From: Arthrobacter globiformis | Lineage (GTDB): Bacteria; Actinomycetota; Actinomycetes; Actinomycetales; Micrococcaceae | Length of the DNA: 64,000 nt | Direction of reading: 5' to 3' | Assembly: GCF_030818015.1 (NCBI RefSeq) | Contig: NZ_JAUSZX010000001.1 | Location: 62,001 to 126,000 of the forward strand | Shown: one piece after another, positions 49,728 to 56,536 of the stretch | Layout: every line of letters begins with the position of its first letter | Numbering within the stretch: the stretch's first letter is position 1 | The notes under the pieces: generated by a model | Seen by the model: only the letters and a program-made list of their open reading frames with translations | Database searches by the model: none | Told to the model about the DNA's origin: nothing | Translations under genes and position numbers: made by a program

Positions 49728-49755
49728 CGGTGCCGGGCTTTGCTGCCCGGCACCG
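49728..49755 (+). terminator. terminator of purB
   Basis: CGGTGCCGGGC and GCCCGGCACCG form a perfect 11-bp stem around TTTGCT, followed by CTTCCGTTTCC. Confidence 0.8.
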
Positions 49756-49850
49756 CTTCCGTTTCCGGCGGCGTCCGCAAGAAGCGGCCAATCCCGCCCT
49801 AGGCGGCTCGTGCCGCCTACCTTCCCGACGATGACAAGGACGGCGAAACC

Positions 49851-50591
49851 ATGAGGCTGCTGCTCATCCGCCACGGCGAAACTCCCGGGAACGTGCTGGG
49901 TCAGCTGGACACCGCCCACCCGGGCCCCGGCCTCACCGAGCTGGGCGAACGCCAGGCGGAGGCCCTGCCGCGTGCCCTGGTGAACGAGCCGATTAGCGCC
50001 CTGTACGCCTCCACGTTGCTTCGCACCCAGATCACTGCCAAACCGCTGAGCCGGGAGCTCGGCCTCGATGTGGAGATCCTGGACGGCATCCACGAGATCG
50101 AAGCGGGCGCCCTCGAGAAGCTGACGGACCACGAGTCCCACCGGCGGTACATGAGCACCGTCTTCGCCTGGGCTGACGGTGATTTCGACCGCCGGATGCC
50201 CGCCGGACCCAACGGTCACGAGTTCTTCGAGCGCTATGACGCGGCCATCGCCAAGGTGGCCGCGGAAGCCGCCGACGCCGGCGCAATCGCGCTGGTGAGC
50301 CACGGCGCCGCGATCCGCGTCTGGGCAGGGCACCGGGCGGACAACATCGACATGGAATTCGCCGCTCGGCACGTCCTCGCCAACACCGGCATTGTGGCGC
50401 TGGAAGGCGAACCCGAGGGCGGCTGGAACCTGATCCACTGGGACGCCAGCCCGGTGGGCGGCCTCGCCCTGGCCGATCCCACCGCCGAGGACCCGATGGG
50501 AAAAGACCACGGGCTAGGACCCCGTTGCCATCAGTGCTGGACGGGCGCCAAGTGTTCCCACGGCGCTTACCGGCAGGAAACACCGCGGTAA
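49851..50591 (+). CDS. histidine phosphatase family protein
   Basis: The product is 246 aa. The N-terminal phosphohistidine motif is LLLIRHGETPGN, with a second catalytic His in LVSHGAAIRVWAG, and it has the usual ASTLLRTQITAKPLS. It is a phosphoglycerate-mutase-like phosphatase. The last 45 residues (after WDASPVGG) form an odd tail with two Cys (CHQCWTGAKC) that is not part of the domain. The start at ATG 49851 has AAGGACGG upstream. The substrate is unknown. Confidence 0.85.
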   Translation: MRLLLIRHGETPGNVLGQLDTAHPGPGLTELGERQAEALPRALVNEPISALYASTLLRTQITAKPLSRELGLDVEILDGIHEIEAGALEKLTDHESHRRYMSTVFAWADGDFDRRMPAGPNGHEFFERYDAAIAKVAAEAADAGAIALVSHGAAIRVWAGHRADNIDMEFAARHVLANTGIVALEGEPEGGWNLIHWDASPVGGLALADPTAEDPMGKDHGLGPRCHQCWTGAKCSHGAYRQETPR

Positions 50592-50644
50592 CGGCGCCCT
50601 TCTAGCCTTGATGTGCATCACCCCTTCGGCGAATCGAGGCTCAG

Positions 50645-51148
50645 ATGCAGACCAACCCCCGGCTCAACATCCGGAAAGTCAGCTGGTCCAACCCGGTTGG
50701 CGCCGACCTCCGCGCGGCACAGCAGGCTGAACTGGACGCCCGCTTCGGATGTGCCGACCATGAGCCCGGACCCAAACCGTCCGAAGCCGACACGGCCGTG
50801 TTCCTCGTGGCCTACGACAAGGGGTCCGGCCAGCCGGTGGGCTGCGGCGGCCTGCGGCTGCTCGACGCCGAGACGGCGGAGATCAAGCGCCTCTACGTTC
50901 TCCCCTACACCCGCGGCTCCGGCGTGGCCAGTTCCATCCTGGCAGCCCTCGAGGCGGAGGCCTTTGCCCGGGGGATTACCCGGATCACCGCGGAGGCCGG
51001 CTCGGTACAGACTGACGGCCGCAACTTCTACGCGAACTCAGGCTTCGATCCCGTTCCAAATTTCGGCCCCTACGTCGGCGTCGAGCACTCGTACTGTTTC
51101 GCCAAGCGGATCGATTGCCACAGTGCAGCGCACACCGCCATGGCCTGA
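50645..51148 (+). CDS. GNAT family N-acetyltransferase
   Basis: The product is 167 aa from ATG 50645 after GAGG. The acetyl-CoA-binding A motif is RLYVLPYTRGSGVASSILAALEAEA (R-x-x-G-x-G/A), preceded by beta strands PVGCGGLRLLDAETAEIK and followed by NFYANSGFDPVPNFGPY. The single-domain architecture gives no substrate. Confidence 0.87.
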   Translation: MQTNPRLNIRKVSWSNPVGADLRAAQQAELDARFGCADHEPGPKPSEADTAVFLVAYDKGSGQPVGCGGLRLLDAETAEIKRLYVLPYTRGSGVASSILAALEAEAFARGITRITAEAGSVQTDGRNFYANSGFDPVPNFGPYVGVEHSYCFAKRIDCHSAAHTAMA

Positions 51149-51189
51149 GCGGCTGCCGTCACACTCAGGTGGGGCGGGCCGCGGTCGGC

Positions 51190-51195
51190 TAATCT
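51190..51195 (+). promoter_or_regulatory. putative -10 of the leaderless thioesterase gene
   Basis: TAATCT is followed by CGCGCT and ATG. Confidence 0.5.
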
Positions 51196-51201
51196 CGCGC
51201 T

Positions 51202-51636
51202 ATGGAAACCAAAGACATTACGTTCCGCACCCGCAAGTGGGTGCGGCCTGAGGACCTCAACGCCAACGGCACGCTGTTCGGTGGCAGCCTGCTGAAATGG
51301 ATCGACGAGGAAGCCGCGATCTACGCCATCCTCCAGCTGGGCAACGGCCGCGCCGTCACCAAGTACATCTCCGAAATCAACTTCGTCAGCTCCGCGGTCC
51401 AGGGCGACCTGATTGAGATGGGCCTGACAGCCACGCGCTTTGGCCGCACGTCGCTGACCATGCGCGCCGAGGTACGCAACATGATCACCCGGCAGAGCAT
51501 CCTCACCATTGAGGAGATCGTGTTCGTGAACCTCAGCGCCACCGGTAAGCCGGAGCCGCACGGCTACACGGAAATCACCTACGACCGCGACCGCATCCCC
51601 ACGCACCACCTCACTGAAACGCTCCAGCAGGACTAG
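51202..51636 (+). CDS. acyl-CoA thioesterase (hotdog fold)
   Basis: The product is 144 aa. It shows the YciA/BFIT-type hotdog pattern: TLFGGSLLKWIDEEAAIYAILQLG, where the central helix carries the catalytic Asp/Glu, then SEINFVSSAVQGDLIEMG, and GRTSLTMRAEVRNM. It hydrolyses acyl-CoA thioesters. No Shine-Dalgarno precedes ATG 51202, and a perfect-spacing TAATCT supports a leaderless start. Confidence 0.88.
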   Translation: METKDITFRTRKWVRPEDLNANGTLFGGSLLKWIDEEAAIYAILQLGNGRAVTKYISEINFVSSAVQGDLIEMGLTATRFGRTSLTMRAEVRNMITRQSILTIEEIVFVNLSATGKPEPHGYTEITYDRDRIPTHHLTETLQQD

Positions 51637-51687
51637 CGAACCGCCGTCGTCCGGGATTCGGGAAAGCCAGGGCGCGCCGCCAGGGCC

Positions 51688-52719
51688 CTAACGGGAAGCC
51701 AGCCTGAGGAGCCCGTCGCGCAGCGGCTGTGCCCGTTCGGCCAGGGCCACGCCCGCCATGGCGGAGGAAGCCAGCCCCAGCAGCTGGGTCTTGAGGGCGC
51801 GCTGCCGGTTGTAGGCCTTAAGCGCGTCCTCCAGCGGCCGGGTATTGAGGAGTTCGGCCAGCGTGACGGCGTCCACGAGCGCCTCGCACGCGCCGCGACC
51901 AAGATTGGGCGTCATGCCGTGGGCAGCGTCGCCCGCCAGGACGGCGCCCGGCCGCACAAAGCTGCCGAGGTTGGGCGTGGTCCAGATCCGCTGCGCCAGC
52001 GTGGCGTCCGGCGTGGCCTGCTCCAGCACTGCCCGGACGGCCGGCGCGCTTCCGGCGAACCGCTCCTTGGCCTGCTTCAGTGCTTCAGCCGCGTCGACGC
52101 CTGCCGGGCCCAGGCTTGAGCGGAATGAGGCATACCAGTACGTCCTCCCGCCGGACGCGGGCGTGATGCCGAACAGTTGTCCCCGTCCCCAGTATTCCCC
52201 GCCGGCGTCGGCCTGGACGGGCACCGGAAGGACACCGCGCAGCGCCAGGTACGGCGTCAGCCTTGCCTGCGACCTGGCGCCCCAGAAGGAGCGGCGCACC
52301 ACGCTGTGGACGCCGTCGGCCCCCACCAGCAGGCCTGACGCCAGCGGTCCGGTAGCGGGGATGTCGTCCACCCTGCCCTCGGCGCGGCGCACGGATGCGG
52401 GCACGACGGCTTCGAGGATCCGCAGGAGATCCACCCGGGAGACGCCCAGGACCCCGCGGACCTCGGGTGCCACCAGGGCTGTGCCCGTGGCGTCACGCAG
52501 GGCCATCCCGCCGAAGGTCGTGCCCGCCTCCCTGATCTGCGGCAGGACCCCCAGGACCGCCAGCGCCGCCTGGGCCTCCGGCCACATGGCCAGCGACGTC
52601 TCCACCGCCGGCACACCGGGCCGCTGCTCGTGGATGGTCACGGCGAAGCGCTCCGGATCCAGGCCGGCCGCGAGCGCGAGGCCGGCAATGCCGCCGCCGA
52701 TGATGGTTATGGCTTCCAT
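51688..52719 (-). CDS. FAD-dependent monooxygenase
   Basis: The product is 343 aa. FAD motifs in order are the N-terminal GxGxxG (TIIGGGIAGLALAAGL), the DG motif LLVGADGVHSVVRRSFWG and the GD motif LAGDAAHGMTPNLGRGACEALVDA. It belongs to the class A aromatic hydroxylase/UbiH-type family. It lies 84 bp downstream of pobA on the same strand, and TAACAT 6 nt before the ATG suggests its own leaderless promoter. The substrate is likely an aromatic acid, inferred from context only. Confidence 0.85.
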   Translation of the reverse strand: MEAITIIGGGIAGLALAAGLDPERFAVTIHEQRPGVPAVETSLAMWPEAQAALAVLGVLPQIREAGTTFGGMALRDATGTALVAPEVRGVLGVSRVDLLRILEAVVPASVRRAEGRVDDIPATGPLASGLLVGADGVHSVVRRSFWGARSQARLTPYLALRGVLPVPVQADAGGEYWGRGQLFGITPASGGRTYWYASFRSSLGPAGVDAAEALKQAKERFAGSAPAVRAVLEQATPDATLAQRIWTTPNLGSFVRPGAVLAGDAAHGMTPNLGRGACEALVDAVTLAELLNTRPLEDALKAYNRQRALKTQLLGLASSAMAGVALAERAQPLRDGLLRLASR

Positions 52720-52725
52720 GGACCG

Positions 52726-52731
52726 ATGTTA
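52726..52731 (-). promoter_or_regulatory. putative -10 of the leaderless monooxygenase gene
   Basis: TAACAT on the minus strand, then CGGTCC, then ATG. Confidence 0.45.
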
Positions 52732-52803
52732 AGCCCGACGGCGGGACGCCGGGAGGGCGGGACGCCGGGAGAGCGGGACGCCCCAGCGCGGGCGGCCGGG
52801 GAC

Positions 52804-53988
52804 TTAGGCCGACGGCCAGCCGGTGTAGGCCTCGGCAAGGTACGCCTGGCCGTGCCGGGAGGACACCACGGAGTTCAGCTCGCCCAGCTGACGGGCCCGG
52901 GCGAAGTCGCCGGCATCGGCAGGGGTGTGCAGCATAGTGGTCATCCAGTAGGAGAACTGCTGGGCCTTCCACACGCGGTCCAGGGCGCGGTCGCTGTATG
53001 AGTCCAGGAGGGCCGTGGAGCCGCTGTTGTAGTAGCTGTCCAGCCCCTCGAACAGCACCTTCACGTCGTGGATCGCCAGGTTCAGGCCCTTGGCGCCCGT
53101 TGGCGGAACGGTGTGCGCGGCGTCGCCGGCGAGGAACAGCTTCCCGTGCCGCATGGGCGTGTGCACGAAGCTGCGGAACGGCAGGACCATCTTGTCGATG
53201 ACCGGGCCTTCCTTCAGCTCGAAGCCGTTGCCGTTGACCCGGCTGCGGAACTCCGCCCAGATCCGCTCATCGTTCCAGTCGGCCACGTTTTCCTTGGGGT
53301 CGCACTGGAAGTACATGCGCTGCACGGTTTCAGTGCGCTGGCTGATGAGGGCAAAGCCGTTCTCGGAGTTGGCGTAGATCAGCTCGTCGGAACTGCGCGG
53401 CGCCTCGGCAAGGATGCCGAACCACGCGAACGGGTACTCGTGGAAGTACCACTTGCGGTGCGCCTCGGGGATCTGGAAGCGGCAGTGGCTGCGCGAGCCG
53501 TCGGCACCGGTGATGAAGTCGGCCTGGAGCTCGTACTCCACGCCGTCAGCATCCGTGAACCAGACCTTGGGCTTGTCCTCGATGTCGTGGATGGTCGTTT
53601 CGGTGACGCGGTAGCGGACGTCCCCGCCGTCGGCCTCCCGGCGTGCGGCGAGGTCCATGAAGACGTCGGTCTGCGGGTAGAGCCAGACGGACTCGCCCAC
53701 GAGTTCCTTGAAGTCGATGCGGTGGCTTTCGCCGTTGAACCGCAGCTCGATGCCGTCGTGCCGGTCGCCTTCCCGCAGCACGCGGTCGGACACACCACCG
53801 TCGACGAGCATGTTCACTGTGCCGTGCTCCAGGATGCCCGCGCGGACTGTCTCCGAAATTTCCTGGCGGCTGCGGATTTCGATCACCGTGGATTCAATTC
53901 CGGCCTTGGCCAGCAGGTGGGACAGCATGAGTCCCGCAGGGCCGGCGCCCAGAATGGCCACCTGGGTGGTGATGATCTGTCGTGCCAT
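52804..53988 (-). CDS. pobA: 4-hydroxybenzoate 3-monooxygenase
   Basis: The product is 394 aa, the same length as Pseudomonas PobA. It has the FAD motif AILGAGPAGLMLSHLLAKAG, the family-specific SRQEISETVRAGILEHGTVNML, the ITGADGSRSHCR motif and FLAGDAAHTVPPTGAKGLNLAIHDV. It hydroxylates 4-hydroxybenzoate to protocatechuate with NAD(P)H and O2. An IclR gene lies directly upstream on the same strand, and a CCATTC-N4-GAATGG palindrome sits 94 bp before its start. The protocatechuate ring-cleavage genes are not in the window. Confidence 0.96.
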   Translation of the reverse strand: MARQIITTQVAILGAGPAGLMLSHLLAKAGIESTVIEIRSRQEISETVRAGILEHGTVNMLVDGGVSDRVLREGDRHDGIELRFNGESHRIDFKELVGESVWLYPQTDVFMDLAARREADGGDVRYRVTETTIHDIEDKPKVWFTDADGVEYELQADFITGADGSRSHCRFQIPEAHRKWYFHEYPFAWFGILAEAPRSSDELIYANSENGFALISQRTETVQRMYFQCDPKENVADWNDERIWAEFRSRVNGNGFELKEGPVIDKMVLPFRSFVHTPMRHGKLFLAGDAAHTVPPTGAKGLNLAIHDVKVLFEGLDSYYNSGSTALLDSYSDRALDRVWKAQQFSYWMTTMLHTPADAGDFARARQLGELNSVVSSRHGQAYLAEAYTGWPSA

Positions 53989-54081
53989 GGTGTTCCTCGC
54001 TCCGTTGCGTGGCCCGGGAGTCCGGGCAGAAGGTGGTCGCTGGCTAACAGTGTGCGCCGGAGAGTGTGGTCGGCGTTACAG

Positions 54082-54097
54082 CCATTCCGCTGAATGG
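54082..54097. promoter_or_regulatory. IclR-type operator upstream of pobA
   Basis: CCATTC-CGCT-GAATGG is a perfect 6-4-6 palindrome between the iclR stop and the pobA start. Confidence 0.55.
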
Positions 54098-54118
54098 AAG
54101 CATCGGCGGTGAGAGAGC

Positions 54119-54871
54119 TTATCCGGCACCCTCGCTGAGCCGCCGGGCGATGCCGCGCGCCGCCGTCTGAAGCGCCGGTACCAGCGCCTGCATGCGCATC
54201 TCCCGCAGCGGAACCACGACGCCGATCGCTGCCACCGCGCGCTTCTGGCCGTCCAGCACGGGAACAGCAATACCCCAGGTGTCGGGATCGATCACGCCAG
54301 CCAGTTCGGCGAAGCCCTGGTTCGCGGCCTCGGCCAGCAAGGCGCGCACTTCGTCACGGCCAACTTTTCCGACAGGGTCCGCGAACTGGTCCAGGTACTC
54401 GGCCTGGACGTGCTTTGGCTGGTGCGACATCAGGGCCAGTCCGGCCGACGAGACGTGGACTGCCATCCGGCCCGCGACCTGGGCCCGGTTGGCTACGGAT
54501 CCGCGGCGGGACAGCCGCTCAACAAAGAGCGCTTCCCAACCGTCAAGCACCGCGAGATTCACGTTCTGGTTCAGCACATGCTGGATGTCCTCCATGAAGG
54601 GCATGGCCGCCTGACGCAAGGCCAGCGTGGGCGAATTGCGGTTCACCAGCTCCCACAGCCTCAGGCCCGGGCGCACCGAGCCGCCGGGGCTGGTTTCCAG
54701 GAGTCCGTGCGTGGCCAGCTGCCGCACCAGACGGTGGGCGGTGGTGAGGGGGAGGTCCGCGCGCTCCGCGAGCTCGGACAGCTGCAGGACGGTGACGCCG
54801 GCCGGGAACGCCGCGATGACGCGCACCACACGGTCCACCACTGAATCCCCGGAAACTGAATTGGCCACCAC
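54119..54871 (-). CDS. IclR family regulator of 4-hydroxybenzoate use (PobR/PcaR-like)
   Basis: The product is about 250 aa, taken from GTG 54871 because GGAAG lies 7 nt upstream; the in-frame GTG 54877 would have GGAAG 1 nt away. The HTH is DRVVRVIAAFPAGVTVLQLSELAERADLPLTTAHRLVRQLATHGLLE. The effector domain includes NVNLAVLDGWEALFVERLSRRGS and VSSAGLALM. It lies between pobA and an aromatic-acid importer. Palindromes of the CCATT...AATGG type flank it on both sides. Confidence 0.88.
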   Translation of the reverse strand: MVANSVSGDSVVDRVVRVIAAFPAGVTVLQLSELAERADLPLTTAHRLVRQLATHGLLETSPGGSVRPGLRLWELVNRNSPTLALRQAAMPFMEDIQHVLNQNVNLAVLDGWEALFVERLSRRGSVANRAQVAGRMAVHVSSAGLALMSHQPKHVQAEYLDQFADPVGKVGRDEVRALLAEAANQGFAELAGVIDPDTWGIAVPVLDGQKRAVAAIGVVVPLREMRMQALVPALQTAARGIARRLSEGAG

Positions 54872-54881
54872 ATCCACGCTT

Positions 54882-54892
54882 CCATTGAATGG
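54882..54892. promoter_or_regulatory. IclR half-palindrome in the iclR-importer divergent region
   Basis: CCATTGAATGG has the same CCATT and AATGG arms as the pobA site but with a single base between them. It lies 10 bp before the iclR start. Confidence 0.4.
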
Positions 54893-55099
54893 TTTTGGTT
54901 GTCCCAGATTACACCCGGCGGTGATACAAATCTCATGTCGAATGTGATGTCGGCAGCCCGGAGCCAACAGGAGCCCCTGGCACACCGCCCCGAGCGCTTC
55001 GCGGCCCACCGCTTCCGGAAGAACTGCCGGTCCGGTGCAGCTGCAGCCCCGCACCACCTTCGCTTCCATAAAAGCTTCTACCCGGACGATGAGGTTCCC

Positions 55100-56461
55100 A
55101 TGTCAACGCTCTCTGTTGCCCGCCGCTCCCAGTGGCCCGTCTGGCTTTGCTGGCTGGCCATGGTGCTGGACGGTTTCGACCTGGTGGTGCTGGGCACCGT
55201 CATTCCCACCCTGATCAAGACGCAGGACCTTGGCTTCGACGCCGTGGGAGCGACCTATGCTGCCACCATCTCCCTGGTGGGTGTGGGCATCGGAGCGCTC
55301 TTCATCGCACCGCTCTCCGACCGCTTTGGACGCCGCCGCCTGCTGGTTGCATGCGTCGCCTGGTTCTCCTTGTTCACCATCGCCGTGGTTTTTGCCCCCA
55401 ACGTCGCCATGTTCGGGATCTTCCGGCTCCTCGCAGGCGTGGGGCTCGGCGCCTGCCTGCCGGCAGCACTGGCCTATATGAACGACTACGCCCGGGCCGG
55501 AACGGCAGGAAAGTCCACCACCAGGACCATGACCGGCTATCACGTGGGCGCCGTGGCCACCGCTTTCCTGGCCATCCTGGTGGTGCCGGACTGGCGCATC
55601 ATGTTCGTGGTGGGGGGACTTGCCGGGTTCGCGCTGGTGCCATTCCTGTGGTTCCGGCTGCCGGAGACCCTGCCGCCGGTCCTTGCCGAGCAGGGCACCG
55701 AAACCAGGGGCGCCAAAGGTGAACCAGCGGAAGCCCGTCGTGCCGGGGCCGCCCGGGCACACCGGCCCATCGCCGTGCCGGCGGCTGAACCCGAGGCCGC
55801 GCCGGCGTCGCTGCTGGCTGCCGACCAGGCCGGCGAGCGGGCCAGCTTCCGGGACCTCACCCGCAAGCCGTATCCGCTGGTTGCCCTGGGTATTGCTGTG
55901 GCGTCATTCATGGGCCTCCTGCTGGTGTACGGCCTGAACACCTGGCTGCCTCAGCTCATGTCCGCCGCCGGGTACACGGTCAGCACAGGCCTGGTGCTGC
56001 TGCTGGTGCTTAACGTGGGCGCCGTGGTGGGCCTGATCGTGGCCGGCATCCTGGCCGACAAGCACGGCACCAAGAAGATCGTGCTCCTCTGGTTCGGCTT
56101 GTCCGCCCTCTTCCTCGCTGTCCTCAGCATCAAGATCCAGAGCGAATTTCTGCTCAACGCCGCCGTGTTCGTGACCGGCGTGTTCGTCTTCAGCTCGCAG
56201 GTCCTCGTCTACGCGTGGGTCAGCCAGCTCTTCCCGGCCCGGCTCCGCGGCACAGCCCTCGGCTTTGCCGCGGGCGTGGGACGGCTCGGCGCCATCATGG
56301 GACCGGCCGTCACCGGAACCCTGGTGGCCGCCGGCATCGCGTACCCGTGGGGCTTCTACGTCTTCGCCGCCGCCGCGGTGCTCGGAGTGCTGGCCCTGGT
56401 GGCCGTCCCCCACGCGATCGCCCCGGCACCCGGCCAACCGTCCGGCGTCGGGCGCTCCTAA
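55100..56461 (+). CDS. aromatic acid:H+ symporter (AAHS family MFS)
   Basis: The product is 453 aa from ATG 55100, six bases after GAGG. Helix 1 shows the AAHS signature LAMVLDGFDLVVLGTVIPTLI with the conserved Asp of aromatic-acid carriers. The motif-A loop is APLSDRFGRRRLLVA, and DKHGTKK occurs in loop 8-9. A hydrophilic central loop at about 200-260 is Ala/Glu-rich. PcaK/BenK-type proteins import 4-hydroxybenzoate, protocatechuate or benzoate. Divergence from the IclR gene and nearness to pobA point to 4-hydroxybenzoate. The longer frame upstream crosses the operator and iclR start. Confidence 0.9.
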   Translation: MSTLSVARRSQWPVWLCWLAMVLDGFDLVVLGTVIPTLIKTQDLGFDAVGATYAATISLVGVGIGALFIAPLSDRFGRRRLLVACVAWFSLFTIAVVFAPNVAMFGIFRLLAGVGLGACLPAALAYMNDYARAGTAGKSTTRTMTGYHVGAVATAFLAILVVPDWRIMFVVGGLAGFALVPFLWFRLPETLPPVLAEQGTETRGAKGEPAEARRAGAARAHRPIAVPAAEPEAAPASLLAADQAGERASFRDLTRKPYPLVALGIAVASFMGLLLVYGLNTWLPQLMSAAGYTVSTGLVLLLVLNVGAVVGLIVAGILADKHGTKKIVLLWFGLSALFLAVLSIKIQSEFLLNAAVFVTGVFVFSSQVLVYAWVSQLFPARLRGTALGFAAGVGRLGAIMGPAVTGTLVAAGIAYPWGFYVFAAAAVLGVLALVAVPHAIAPAPGQPSGVGRS

Positions 56462-56518
56462 ACGCGCACATTGCATCGCCCCTTCCGCTGGCGACGGCGG
56501 CGGGTAACCTAGGGACAG

Positions 56519-56530
56519 TAAGTTCACTTA
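56519..56530. promoter_or_regulatory. palindrome upstream of the molybdoenzyme gene
   Basis: TAAGT-TC-ACTTA is perfect and lies 6 nt before the ATG region, partly over the likely promoter (TAACCT at 56506-56511). Confidence 0.35.
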
Positions 56531-56536
56531 CCATCC

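Noticed and set aside
48339..50510. A 723-codon open frame on the minus strand opposite purB and the phosphatase gene
   Set aside because: It is the antisense shadow of two well-supported genes. High third-position GC keeps such frames open, and its sequence is Gly/His/Gln/Val-rich without any domain.
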